The position numbers were made by a program, and so were the translations under genes. 64,000 nt of DNA from Neurospora crassa OR74A (lineage: Eukaryota > Ascomycota > Sordariomycetes > Sordariales > Sordariaceae), in NCBI RefSeq assembly GCF_000182925.2, contig NC_026501.1, forward strand, positions 558,001 through 622,000. The letters run 5' to 3'. Numbering within the stretch: the stretch's first letter is position 1; every line of letters starts with the position of its first letter. Shown here one piece after another: positions 20,985 through 32,415 of this stretch. The notes beneath the pieces were generated by a model. The model made no database searches and was not told the origin of the DNA. It worked only from the letters and a program-made list of their open reading frames with translations.

Positions 20985-23323
20985 TTACCTCAAAGGAAGC
21001 TCCTTAGTCTCACCGGCGGCGGCCTCCTTGGCAGCCTGCTCCTTGGCCAGCCTCTCCTTCTCCTTCTTGGCCTTCTTCTTCTCCTTCTCCTTCTCCCTCT
21101 GCAGCTTCTTGGCAGCCGCCTTCTCGGCCTCGATGGCCTTTTGCTTGCGGAGCTCCTCACCACCGTAGGCCTCGCGCCACTCCTCCAGCTTGGCAGCGGG
21201 AATTTGGGAGAACAGAAGCTCAGGGGTGCCGATGGGCTCACCGGCCTTGAGGGCGTCGGCGGTCCAGGTGTCAGGGATGACAACGGGGATGTCGGTCTCA
21301 CCCTCAGCAGCCTTGAGGCCAACCTGTCTGAGGATAGACTGAGCGGTGCCGGGCATGTAAGGGCTCAAGACACCAGCAATAAGGTGGAGAAGGTTGAGGG
21401 CAAAGTTGATGACAGCGTTGCAGCGCTCAGGCTCCTCGGTAAGCAGCTGGTTGCTGAGCTTGTTGTCCTGGAGCAATTTGTTGCCGACGGCAGAGATGCT
21501 GAGGACGGTAGCAAGACCGGCGCGGAGCTTGGTACCCTTGACCTGCTCGTTGTACTCCTTGAGGAGCTTGTTGATCTCCTCCTTGTACTCATCAAGAGAC
21601 GCGATGGGAGTCTTGGGGTACTCGGGGACCTTGGCGTCAAGCTTGGCCTGGCAGAACTTGACGACGCGCTGGCACAGGTTACCGAGGTTCTTGAGGAGAT
21701 CGTTGTTGTTGGAGTCAATGAACTCCTCCCACTTGAACTCGGAGTCACCAGACTCGGGACGTCTGGAGAGGAGGTAGTATCTCCAGACATCGGGGTCGAT
21801 ACCGGTATCCCTGGCGTTGTTGCCAAACACACCGACGCCCTTGGATTTGCTGAACTTGCCACCCTCGTAGTTGAGGTACTCGGTCGTGGACAGGTGGTTA
21901 ACCTGGGTCCACTTCTCCTTTGTACCCAACTGCGTGCCGGGGAAGATGATGGTATGGAAACTAATAGACGGTGTCAGTCGAGACAGTTGCGACTTTGAGT
22001 GAGAGTAGCACGCGGAGCACATACGGAACGTTGTCCTTGCCCATGAACTGGTACAAGGTGACGTTATCGGGGTTCTTCCACCACTTCTCCCAATTCCTGC
22101 CCTCCAGGTTACCCTCGTCGGTGTAGCACTTGGTAATGGAAGCGTAGCCAATGCAAGCATCGAACCAGACGTAGAAGACCTTGTTGGCGTACTCTTCGTC
22201 AGAAAGACCCTCGAGGCCCTTGGGGACTGTGAAACGGTTGTGTTAGCTATGGCCGTAAAGGGACTCAACCAAAGACAGGGCGCAAAGACGTACTGGGTAC
22301 ACCCCACTTGAGATCTCTAGTGATACCACGGGGCTTCAGGCCGTTGTTGATCCACGAGCGGGTAATGGCAACGCAGTTGGCGCTCCAGCCGTTCTCCACT
22401 CTGTCGAGCCAGGCAGTGATCTCCTTGTTGAGCTCGTCTAGTCGGATGTAAAGGTGCTTCGTCTTGCGCCTCTCGGGAGTGGAGCCGTCAAGCTTGCAGC
22501 GGGGGTTGATGAGCCAGCCGGTACCCTTGCTCTCGTCTTCGCCGGCAGCGTTCTTGTCGGGCTGCATGGGGTCGAGCAGGTTGCCGCACGCATCGCACTG
22601 GTCACCACGGGCACCGAGGTCGTGGCAGATGCTGCATTCACCCTCAACGTAGCGATCGGCCAAGAAGGTGTTGTGTTCGGGGACGGCGCAGAAGGCCTGG
22701 GTGGTTTCGCGCTCCTCGATGAAGCCATTCTTCCAGAGCTGGGCAAAAATCTCCTGGGTGATGCCGGTGTGCTCGTCGGTGGGAGTGCGACCGAACTTGT
22801 CGAAGCTGATGCGGAACCAGTCGTAGACATCCTTGTGAAGGGCGTGGTACTTTGCGCAAAGAGTCGCGGGGTCTACGCCCTCGGAAAGGGCCTTGGTCTC
22901 GGTAGCAGTGCCATACTCGTCGGAACCGCAGATGTAGAGGGTGGGCAGGCCACGGGCGCGGCAGAAGCGAGCGAAGACATCGGCAGACTGGAGAGGGTTG
23001 GGTCAGCAACAAGATTAGGTAGTGGAAGAGGCCGGACAAGATGGGAAGTGGGTAGATGGACAAGGTGACAAGGCGGGGCAATATGCGCGAAGCAGGACAG
23101 GGACGGGAAGCGCAAAAGCAGCGCATGTGGTAGTGGTCGCAGGGCATGGCTGCAGACAGGACAGGACAGAGAAGCGAGAGAATTGAAGCCTATCAACACA
23201 TACCAGAACGCTACCAATGATGTTGCCCAGATGGGGGACGTTGTTGACGTAGGGCAGGGCACTGGTGATGAGGATGTTCTCCTTACCCGGCTGGGGCAGA
23301 ACTGGTCCGTTTTTGCTGGCCAT
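20985..23323 (-). CDS. mes1: Methionyl-tRNA synthetase, cytosolic
   Basis: Class I aminoacyl-tRNA synthetase that charges tRNA-Met. Four exons in frame: 23323-23204, 22987-22294, 22226-22025 and 21960-20985, giving 663 residues. The HIGH-type motif is PHLGN within [11 protein letters not shown] (about 25-34), ending in exon 1. The connective-peptide zinc knuckle [18 protein letters not shown] lies in exon 2. KFSKS, the KMSKS equivalent, is at about 374-378 in exon 4. An anticodon-binding helical domain follows. The C-terminus is a Lys/Glu/Ala-rich helix (about 610-655), typical of eukaryotic complex-interaction tails; no EMAPII-type tRNA-binding domain is present. The long first intron (216 nt) is T/C-rich. 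The gene diverges from the BTB gene across about 1.1 kb. Confidence 0.95.
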
Positions 23324-24475
23324 TTTTGCTGTCGTGTGGTTGATGTCCTGCTGTCGCTGGGCAGTTGGGGACTCGGCGACAAAGATACTGGAATGAACTC
23401 GGAGCCGCAAACAGACGGACGAAACCCCAATCGCGACATATAAAGTGGGGTGAGTCAGAAGGTGAGGGGCACAGTTGACCCTAACCCTGAGGAGAAGTGT
23501 CGTCTGAATAAGTGTGTCTCAGAGCCATGGCCGTTCCCCGCCTTTGTCCGATGCCGCCCGTCTCTTTCGGTTGGTCTGGTCTCTTCTCTCTTGAGGTTGC
23601 CATGCCTACGCAAAGGTACCTACCCTTGTTCGTCCCTTGCCGCCGCCACTTCTTTGCCTTTTTAGTGTACACACCAATAAGGCTATTGCTTCAATCAGTG
23701 CTTACTACCAATAAGCTCACCAAGCTTGTTTCGACGTCTATCGTACAGAGAGCAGCGGTAGCGTATGTAATTCAACATCCTCAAATAGGTACTGTATGGA
23801 TGCTCAATCCAACATTGTCTGAATGTCCAAATGTCGTGGCCTTGTTTCCTCAGATTTGGAAGTACAGGTCGATTTAGGTAAGTATTGCGTGAACTGGCCG
23901 GGGCGAAAACCCAGACGGACAGTGCGGTGGATTCTGAGCCTAGAACAGGGGCAGCTGCTTAGGGGATCGTTTCAGGGATCACCTCCCCTGGACTCGCCCT
24001 GACGTCCGCAGTGGATCCATCGTCCCAAAATGCGGGGGTCTCGGTTGGTGCCGGCAGGGTCAGGGCTCCGTCTTTGGCGTGAATAGCGTCTCCTTCAGGG
24101 CTTCTCTCTTCCATTTCAGGATCGTGCCCTGCTAGCAACATGAAACGAAACATCCAAAATCAACATGGAACGAACACGACCTTGGCAATGTAACCATACT
24201 CGGTCAACATCTTGAACCACAAGATTCTTATCAAGCTGGCACTGCCTCCTTCACGTTTCTTTTCCTGTTCCCGGTTATCGTTGGCATCTCCAACGTGGTT
24301 TAACCAATGTTTCGAAGCATGGAATGCCGGATCGCGGCTCCGTGAGTTTGAGTGTCATGGAGGACGACCAGGCATAGTTGTCGAGTACGACTTCTCTGTA
24401 TACATACCTACTCAGCTGTCCGGTAATCAACAAGTTTTTCTTTGGCAATCATCGTGCAGTGAAAAGTCATCAGTC
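23324..24475. promoter_or_regulatory. Divergent spacer between MetRS and BTB genes
   Basis: Contains both promoters. Several short open frames exist but none is supported. No repeat or RNA gene was seen. Confidence 0.5.
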
Positions 24476-25595
24476 ATGTCTCCCAAAATGAGCACAAGGA
24501 GATCCTCCAGATCGTAAGTTGCCGGCTGCCGGCCTAGCAATCTGTGTCAAGTCAAACCCGCTTACTAACTTCAACAGGCGGCTGGGATCGGAAATGGTCC
24601 AGGTGCTCGTGGGCAAAGAACAACGCGACTTTCGAATGCACAAGAAGCTCCTTTGCAGAACCAGCGTCTTCTTCCGCAACCACATCGAAGCCGCCCAGCA
24701 AGAAAGCAAAACGACCAAATCCGAATCCGAAGACTCGGTCCTCTGGCTCCCCGAAGAATCCCCCGAAGTATTCGAGCTGTTCATCGTCTGGCTCTACGAC
24801 CGTCGCGCCTTTCAAGCATACGTCGACAGCGCCGTAGAAAAGGCCTCGAGAAATCGACACTCTCCCACCTCCTCTCCTAGCCGAATATCTCCTGCTCGAC
24901 ATTCCCCGTCCCGGATGGGAACGACCAGACATGCGGAAACAACCGACAGTGAACGGCGGGCCCTTCGCTGGAACCTGGTTCGTCTGCATCTCTTTGCCGA
25001 GGTAATCGACCTCCCCGCTTTGCAAGACGACTCGATGGACGCCCTACAAGATTTGTACCTCCGCTGCGACTGGGACATGTCACCGGGGTTTATCACCTTT
25101 CTGTACGGGGATTGTTCCCTCGACAACGCAGTCAGACTGCGTAAGTGGGCCGTGGCAATGCTGGCCTGGACGCTGCACGGCGGGGACGGCACGTCAAGTG
25201 AGTTCGAGAAGCTGTTTGCTGTGTTCCCGAAACTCAAAGCGGATTACGGCATGCACTTTAACAAGATGGCGGCGAGCAAGGCCGATTTACGGATTAAGAA
25301 CCCCCAGTTGAGGCTACCGATGAACAATCTGAGGAGCGAGGAGCGCTTGTTTGGCTTCAGGCAATGCTCGTTTCATAGTCATCGATCGGCAGTCGGAGAG
25401 GGGGTTTGTCCCCATTTGGTCACGGGGCAGGAAGATTCAGATGATATGGAGACTGGGTCAACCCTGATGGGCGAGGATATCATTTCGGAGGAGGAGGACG
25501 AGGAGAAGCTGGAGGGCGAAGCTGGAAGTTCGGATAGCGAGGTGATAATTACACCTGTGTGCGATATGGAAACTTCTTTCCTGGACCTCTCATAG
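24476..25595 (+). CDS. BTB/POZ domain protein
   Basis: Probably an adaptor or regulatory protein; fungal BTB-only proteins are mostly uncharacterised. Exon 1 is 24476-24513 (MSPKMSTRRSSR plus a split Ser) and exon 2 is 24578-25595. The 64-nt intron has GTAAGT, CTTACTAAC and CAACAG, all strong signals. The product is 351 residues. The BTB fold starts at about 15 with SEMVQVLVGKEQRDFRMHKK, continues with LLCRTSVFFRNHIE and reaches LPEESPEVFELFIVWLYDRR (about 80-100). A Ser/Arg/Pro-rich insert (about 118-145) and an RWNLVRLHLFAEVIDLPALQD block (the BTB tail helices) follow. The C-terminus is acidic (EEEDEEKLEGE). A second in-frame Met at codon 5 is possible as a start. Confidence 0.88.
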
Positions 25596-25607
25596 CACGC
25601 GTCAGTG

Positions 25608-25658
<51 letters not shown>

Positions 25659-26489
25659 CTTTTCATCTTTCTGGAGTTCGGGTCAAAGAGAGGCATCAAA
25701 GGCAACATACCAATACAATAATAGATCTGTTTAACCACTAATCCAAGCACATGTGTCAGTCAGAACCACCTATGTACTATTCAGAATAATGCACTTGCCC
25801 ATGTTCACCCCTATTCCTTTGTTGATCCTACTCTGCAATGGACGAGAACTTGCCTCATCGACATCCACACATCGGGTAACCCGTCGCAAATCGCATCCGA
25901 AGGCTGGACGAGAACTCACAGGTCGCCACGGTTCGACAAGAAGAAACCAAAGCCAATGAATCCCCAAACAAAGACACAAGAGAAACGTAAACATGAGCAC
26001 AAATGGCTTTTTGGACTTTTGTCTGTGAGACTCCATCCAAGAGCCTCATTGGTTCGCGCCAGATTCGGAACCACTTGCGCCTAAGCTAAGACCTTGAACC
26101 AGAGTCCAAGACCGATGTTGTCATCCTTTGACTGGAACCTTTGGTCTTCGAAAGCTGCGAGTAGGTTGCGTTGACCATCATTCGGCTGGATCATTGGAAA
26201 TGGGCGTCTTGTTGAGGTGGAGAACTGATTTGGCGCAGTGTTTTGTTGGCGCCAATTCTGATGTGGTTCCTAGAGTCGTGATTGAATGGAGCTATACCAT
26301 AGGACACGGAGAGATGACAACTTAATGGAAGTGTATGCTTTGGAGTAGTAGGAGGAAGAAATGTATATAATGGCCTTCGTCTCTCGCCTTTTCAGAGGTG
26401 AAAATTTTTGGAAATATCAGCAACAGCATCATCATCAGAACAAGAACCATCATCATCCACATCAATCAATCAATCTTTGAACAAAAAAC
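25596..26489. other. Spacer with 50-base poly-T tract
   Basis: A run of 50 T (25609-25658) begins 13 bases after the BTB stop codon. The rest is the promoter of the following secreted-protein gene. No gene is seen. Confidence 0.65.
26364..26370 (+). promoter_or_regulatory. Probable TATA box of the six-cysteine secreted protein gene
   Basis: TATATAA lies 120 bp upstream of ATG 26490, followed by a leader with CAT/CAA repeats. Spacing is typical for an inducible fungal gene. Confidence 0.5.
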
Positions 26490-27090
26490 ATGAAGTTCAC
26501 AACCACCACCGCCCTCCTCCTCGCCACTGGCATCACCACCATCGCCGCCATGCCGTGGTCTACCAAGAACTCGGCCAAGACTCCCTCTCACGTGTTTGAG
26601 GAAGACATCACGTTAGTCACCTCACTTCCATGTCGCTCGCTCGCTACTACTACTACCCCATCTGCCTACCTACCTACCTACACACTTCCCCCCGCAGCAG
26701 TTTGGAGTACTCGAACGAAATCGCTGCCCTATCAGACATTGCAGTTGATTCCCCTCTACTCTTTTCACAACTTCACAACACAGCTTGCATCGTGCATCGT
26801 GCATCGTGCATTTCACATTCCTCACCTGTTAAATCCCATGTATAAGTAGAGGTAATGCTAACGCAACGTCGCAATTCCCACTTTTATGCTGCAGTCTCCG
26901 CATCGAAGTGGTCCCCAAGACCAACAACAAGCACCGCCAGCAGTCTGCGAAGACAAATGACTTTGCTAGATTACTCAAGAACAGCGATGACGATGAGAAG
27001 CCCGAGATTTGCTGGAGGGCGTGTTTTGGGGAGGAGCCGAATTGTCCTGAGGGATGGGTGAGTTTTTTCTCCTTTTTTTTTTTTTCTTTT

Positions 27091-27131
<41 letters not shown>

Positions 27132-27264
27132 CTGGTTTGTTTCCCTTGTGTGTTGTGCAAACCTTGACTAACTTGTTTCCTCGTCGGTGTAGCACGCAAA
27201 GCAGTTCGGTGGTGAATGCTGGACTTGCTGCAAGACTATTGAGGAGGATAGTCTTGACTTGTAA
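26490..27264 (+). CDS. Small secreted six-cysteine protein
   Basis: Family not recognised. Three exons join in frame: 26490-26611, 26895-27057 and 27193-27264, giving 118 residues. A clear signal peptide (about 1-20, MKFTTTTALLLATGITTIAA) is followed by a basic, disordered stretch. A compact C-terminal cysteine region then reads ICWRACFGEEPNCPEGW across the exon 2/3 junction to GGECWTCCKT. All six cysteines lie within about 31 residues, an even number that fits three disulfides. Intron 1 (283 nt) contains a short CATCGTG tandem repeat and intron 2 contains a run of 39 T (27093-27131). Size, secretion signal and cysteine density are those of fungal effector-like or antimicrobial peptides, but no activity can be assigned. 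Donors are GTTAGT and GTGAGT. Confidence 0.8.
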
Positions 27265-28186
27265 GATTGTCTCCTCTCTGGGCTGGGGCGAGGGCAGGAA
27301 ATCTTGATTGTCTGCTACCATCTGCGAACCGGATGATAGTGCACTTGGGCGATGGATGCCGAAGTCTATCTAGGTGGAGAGGTACCTAGTTAGGGTACTA
27401 GCCGATATGAATCATGATGTGTTACGAAAGAGGTGATACAAGATGCCTTCGACACCTGAATGATTATTTGTACGACCGTCTTCGGTACATTGTCGTGATT
27501 TGTGAGTTGATTGGTCTGAACGACTTGAATTAGTTATTATGATGAAAATTGGAGAAAAAAGAGTTGGAAAGTTTCCGTTACGGTATGAGTCGCAATGCAT
27601 GTTTTGTCGTTGGGGCGCGACTTCCCTACGTGGCTGTTCGCTTCTTGTGATTTGTGCCTGCTTTTCACCCGTTGTTCCTGCCTATTTTATTCCGCAACTC
27701 AATAGCCCGAATTGGCTGCCCTTAAAATAACGGATATTGGGTTCCTTCATGTCCCTATGCGTGTCGGTTCGCGAACTACTTTCGAGTGTCCGGTTGATGG
27801 TTTTAGGATTTTCCAATGTTCTTGCAAGGCATCCATTCGCCTCGATTTTGTGCTTCCCGCAACTCGACGTTGTGATCACCTCACGTACTACCGTGTATTC
27901 CTCTGGTGATTGGCTGTGGCATCAATGAAGCTAGCAGACAGGGAGCGATGGCGACATCGACCAAGAGACTTCGGGGCTTCTTGAATGGCGCTAACCACCA
28001 CCACCACCACCACTTTCTTATCCCGACTACATCCCGTCAATATGATCTGTGCGAACCTCTCCAGCCATCAAAGAGGTGTGTTGCCATCAATTTTCTCTTG
28101 AGGTGGCTGGATTCTCTTGACTTTCTAAACATCTCTCAGCCGGATCACCCACATTGATTTGCCGTCAACTTGAACAAGCGTCAACG
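27265..28186. promoter_or_regulatory. Spacer upstream of the HET-domain gene
   Basis: Contains the 3' flank of the secreted-protein gene and the HET gene promoter. No coding segment with motifs, no repeat of note and no clear TATA box were found. Confidence 0.5.
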
Positions 28187-30592
28187 ATGGATGCCCCTCA
28201 ATTGCGCCAACAAGATTCAAGCCAAGACAACATATCTTGTCGAAAGCAAGAAGCTGCCCCGATATTACCCACAGAACAAAGAGCCGCGAATAACTACGAC
28301 CCCACAAGTACCTCTACTGGCGAGGAATGGAGGAAAGATATAAAACCGTGGAGCCAGAGTTACGACATTCCTCATTCCTGCCGCCACTGTGGCCGAATCA
28401 AAGTAGTCACAGACCCGAAGCACATTTCCGGTACTCCCTATGCCATCAAAGATTGTAGAAGCGAAGAGCTTCCTTTCATCCGTCTCTGCATAGCTGACAA
28501 AGTTGCTGATCTGAGGCATGCGCTGGATGACGAATGCCCCCTATTTGAGCTTTGGTTTGACGAGTACAGAAACATGAAGGATTCGGAGCTGCTCGAAATA
28601 TTTGATGTCGATGGCTCTGGAACGGTGCAGGCAGTACTCCAACAGACAGATGGAAGGGGTAAGCACAGAACGACAGAGATATATGGGTATTGGGATCTTC
28701 GCCTTCTTCTACAAGAGGGTCAATTAGAAAAGGGGGCCTCGATACTAAGAGCCATCATTCAGCCGGGTTAGTCATTCATTTCCACAACGCTACGTCGACA
28801 TCTTGAGCCCTACAGCCAAGCTTCTTTCATGTTTCTTTCTGTTTTCCTTTTTTATTTCCATTTTTTATTTTATTTTTTTATATCTTTTTTTTGCTGACAA
28901 TTACCAGATGAGCCAAGACAGACTTTGACTTGCGACCCAGGCGCTCTAGATTCGTTTGACATCTGTCGCGGTTTGATGTCCAAATGCCTCTCATCTCACC
29001 CTCTTTGCCACATGCCACCTTCCTCTTTTCTTCCCACGAGGCTTTTGTACGTTGAAGAATATGACTTGAGGCTTGTGGAGACATCTGAAATGGATAAGAG
29101 CAGTGGACAATGCCAATGGTGTGCTTTGAGTTACGTCTGGGGCGGCGATGTGCCCTTGAAGACTACCAAAGCAACACAGTTTATTCACAAGGAGCGTATC
29201 CCCATCGACAATCTTCCTCAAACCATGAAAGATGCGGTTGATGTTTGCCGAGGCATAGGCATTCGGTACCTATGGATCGATGCCCTCTGCATTATACAAG
29301 ACGACCAAGAAGATCTCCGTGAAGAACTCAACCATATGCCCGAGGTCTACCAGTACGCCACACTCACGATATGCGCAGCGTCATCAACCAGCATTTACGA
29401 CGGTTTCTTATACCGACGTGGATATTGGACTCACGGTTGCCGCCCGATGAATCTTCGCGTTGCGGCCGACTGCAGTGAGAGTTTCATCTTGTTTGTCTAT
29501 ATGCATCTGGCTTTCGGCGTGTTTGATCTCCGCAAAGACCCTATTTTTAAGCGAGCGTGGACGTATCAGGAGTATGTGCTCTCACCACACATATTGAGTT
29601 ATCGGACTCACCATCTGGAGTGGAAGTGCAGGACGCACACTGAGCTTGTTGGTACCCCCGAGTTTGAGTTACCGATCACCAAGACGTCCATGACAAGCGA
29701 AAAAATTGATGGATGCGAGAAGGGGCAACAGAAAGTATTGATGACCAACCTTAGCACATACAGGTTGTCGTCGTCAACGTCATGGAACGACGTGGTTCAG
29801 GAATATACCACAAGAGCAGCATCCTTGGCCTCGGATAAATTGCGCGCTCTCTCCGCCGTCGCGCGGGTCTATCGCTTCGAAACAGGGAAGGAGTACTTAG
29901 CAGGCCTTTGGAAAGAAGACATCCCAATCGCGCTCTGTTGGGGTAATGGTCCCGTTGGTCCACAACTAAGGCGTGAGTATGGGCCTTTTCTCACCTCTCG
30001 ACGGCCTAGAGAGTACCGAGCGCCCTCTTGGTCATGGGCATCAATCGACACGCCGGTGCACTACTGGCATGAACACTTCGGCGTGCCAATGAAGATGCGT
30101 AACCTACAGGTCCTGAGTACTGGCGTCACACCAACATACCCAGATGGAGAATTTGACTCGATTGCCTCGGCCTTCCTGGCTCTCCACGGCTTCGTTCGGG
30201 CCGTACCCCTAAAGACACCTATTGAGTTACAAAAATTCAGGACGAAAGATCCCTCGCATAGCGCGTCATCCATTTGGATTGATGAAGTCCGCACCAGCGT
30301 CTATCCGGACGCCTTTGAAAGTCAACATGAAACTCTGGATACTTTATGGTTGTTGCTACTGGCTGAGTACAACCACATTTATCACCCAATCAGAATCTTC
30401 AGAGGGCACTATACGGCCTATCGAGGATTGGTTCTCAGATCGGTCCCAGCGCAATCCAATACTTATAGCCGAATCGGACATTTCATAACTAAAATATATG
30501 ACCCCAACAGTCGTGTTCGGGATCACTTGAAAGTCTGGACTCCTGCCAAGTTCTTGGGTTCTTTTGAGGAACGGACTATTACTCTCATTTGA
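28187..30592 (+). CDS. HET-domain protein (heterokaryon-incompatibility type)
   Basis: HET domains are found in fungal non-self recognition and programmed cell death genes. Exon 1 is 28187-28766 and exon 2 is 28908-30592, with a 141-nt T-rich intron (GTTAGT, TTACCAG). The product is 754 residues. The N-terminal part (about 1-195) has an SCRHCGRIKV pair of cysteines and is otherwise unassigned. The HET domain spans about 264-420, with the hallmark blocks CALSYVWGG, LPQTMKDAVDVCRGIGIRYL, WIDALCIIQDD and MPEVYQYATLTICAASS. A later REYRAPSWSWASIDTPV block is the usual C-terminal conserved element of these proteins. No NACHT/STAND or WD repeats are present. No partner gene is recognisable beside it, and the DNA downstream is gene-poor with apparent gene relics. 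Confidence 0.93.
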
Positions 30593-30930
30593 TAACATTC
30601 CTAGACTGTTGATGGAGAGCCATATAGTACCTCTACACTTTGTACTGGAAGGAAGTAGATGCTACCTAATGAACTGATGAATCATGCGAATAACTTGCAA
30701 CAAAGCCCTCCTAAATCATAGATATGACTATAGCATAGGTAGGCATGCAGTATGGAGAACTACGGGTTAGACTCTCGGTTTTGAGGACCTGACGAGTGAG
30801 ATGACGTTGTGCAAATCAAGCTGTGTTTTTAATATTTTGTGCAATTACAACTTTCCATTAGAGGTATGAAACACGCTGTTTCTAAGTCATCGAGCATCAC
30901 AGAAGCCAAACGTATTCAGAACCGACTAGC
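30593..30930. other. 3' flank of the HET gene
   Basis: A/T-richer intergenic sequence with no supported gene. Confidence 0.5.
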
Positions 30931-31568
30931 TCGTGAATCAGAAAATGCACCATATTTGCGAATGATCTCTGGTTTCTTGTCATGGTAGAATACCTCCAGA
31001 GGTGTGAAGCATACCTAGGCAGGAAGCAAACACGTTGTCTGATGACAAGATGGAACATTCCATTGTCTCTTCAAGACGTCCAATGCCCTGGCATACATGA
31101 GTCATTGGGTAATGTACAGGTGCCACTTCTGAGCTGGTAAGAAAAGGAGAGATGATTTACCAACAGCGCCCACAATCAGAGGCAATGGTAGCAACAGACA
31201 TTTGCGGCAAAGGTTCTTGATTACGAACTATGCTGCGCAAAGACTGCCTCCACTGACAAAAAGACACCGTCAATATCAAGGTTTGAGAGTATCTAACAAT
31301 TCAAATTTGTAAACCACTGACGATTGCGCAATCACCATGGTTTCGATTGTCTCCTTGACGCCTTCGAATGCTTCATTGCTGCTGGCGGAAGTTTGAATGA
31401 CAGTTTTGAGCCCTTCAAATTCCTTTTACGACAGAGATTCGCTATAAGAGCCATCATAACACGCTCAACATGCCAAAATGCTTACCTGGAGATCCACCGA
31501 TGCTCCTCTTCTTACTTGGTAGTCAGAACAAGCAACGAATTATCAACTACCTTATTCATTCCTTGCAT
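30930..31568 (-). pseudogene. Decayed multi-exon gene fragment, family unknown
   Basis: On the minus strand, reading from an ATG near 31568, segments with good coding character line up through plausible splice sites. They include NKVVDNSLLVLTTK, then a GTAAGC...TTATAG intron, then SSNEAFEGVKETIETM. Next come a second possible intron ending TTTTTGTCAG near 31253, RQSLRSIVRNQEPLPQMSV, and finally APVHYPMTHVCQGIGRLEE. Several in-frame stops remain (for example TAA at about 31513 and 31432 and TGA near 30988), and each could be a single C-to-T or G-to-A change from a sense codon. I read this as a decayed host gene. The alternative is a living gene with introns I mis-placed. Function is not recognised. 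Confidence 0.4.
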
Positions 31569-31614
31569 GATCGGTCACGAAAAATAGACTGCTTAGGGAG
31601 TGCCCGAGCCCAAG

Positions 31615-31957
31615 ATGGATGCTACACATGATAGCCTGGCCGAAAGCCTACACAATCTCAGGGACGAATTATACAACGTGATTAGAAATCATCAAGGTCA
31701 TGTCGGCGATCTCATTGAAGCGAAATTCGCCAACAAGATTTCTTGGGAAGACATCGACACCTTCACAGACGCATATTAGGAAAAGCTTCGCGAGTTTGGT
31801 AGGCATACCTCTCTTGATGGAAATTAACAACCATGGGTGTACTGACCAGCGGAACGCTTCCTCAGTCCTTGAGATCACCAGAAACCCACTCGGTGTCACA
31901 GAAGAAAGACTACAGGCCATGATTCAACAGCTTGAAGAACTGAAACAAAACCGCTGA
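31615..31957 (+). pseudogene. Small two-exon gene, copy 1 of a duplicated pair, with a stop
   Basis: An ATG at 31615 opens a frame reading MDATHDSLAESLHNLRDE. It continues NKISWEDIDTFTDAY into a TAG at 31777-31779, then EKLREF, an intron (GTAGGC donor near 31799, CCTCAG acceptor near 31864), and VLEITRNPLGVTEERLQAM followed by IQQLEELKQNR and a stop at 31957. Copy 2 downstream carries CAG at the matching position, so the stop in copy 1 is probably a C-to-T change. The predicted intact product would be a helical protein of about 90 residues. No family is recognised. Confidence 0.45.
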
Positions 31958-32415
31958 ACCAGTCGGCAAGTCTTCCTCCTTGCTTCCCATAAGCGGCGAA
32001 AGGATAAGCGCAGAAGGAAGGAATAAGAAGGAAGCTACCTACTACCGAAACTCCCCAAACCCTCGACAGCGATTGCGACCCATCCGCGTATCAGGACAAA
32101 CTTCGAGAATTCGGTAAGCCAACCCTTCCTCTTGATGAATGAAGCCGACATTTACAGGTGTGCTAATCAAAAATTGCCTACTTCTAGTCTTAGAAATCAT
32201 CAAAGATCAAGATAATATCCAGCTACGGAGACTACAGGCCATGCTTCGACAGCTTGAACAACTGGAACAAAACCGCTGAACCAGTCGGTAATTCTTCCTG
32301 CTTGCTTCCCATAAGCAGCGAGAGGAAAAACGCAGAAGGAAGGAACAAGAAGGAAACCACCTACTACCGAAACTCCCCAAATCCTCGAGAGCGATTGCGA
32401 CCCATCCGCGTTCGA
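31771..32415 (+). repeat. Tandem duplication, two units of about 315 bp
   Basis: Unit 1 runs from about 31771 to 32090 and unit 2 from about 32091 to 32415. Both start with a GC(A/G)TAT(T/C)AGGA sequence followed by CTTCG and GAG/GAA codons. Both contain the same intron-exon structure and share long near-identical stretches such as AACCGCTGAACCAGTCGG and CTACTACCGAAACTCCCCAA. Both end at GACCCATCCGCGT. Visible differences suggest roughly 80-85% identity in the second half of the unit and lower identity within the intron. The duplication covers the 3' end of a small gene plus its 3' flank. Confidence 0.75.
32091..32279 (+). pseudogene. Partial second copy of the small duplicated gene (3' exons only)
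   Basis: In unit 2 the frame reads YQDKLREF, then an intron with a good GTAAGC donor (about 32115) and CTTCTAG acceptor (about 32189). It continues VLEIIKDQDNIQLRRLQAM and LRQLEQLEQNR to a TGA. The splice structure is preserved, but the 5' coding part of the gene is absent, because the unit joins directly to the 3' flank of copy 1. It is unlikely to make its own product unless transcribed through from copy 1. Confidence 0.45.

Noticed and set aside
27093-27131. Poly-T tract as the tail of a retroposed element
   Set aside because: It lies inside an intron with normal splice sites; no target-site duplication or element body is visible beside it.
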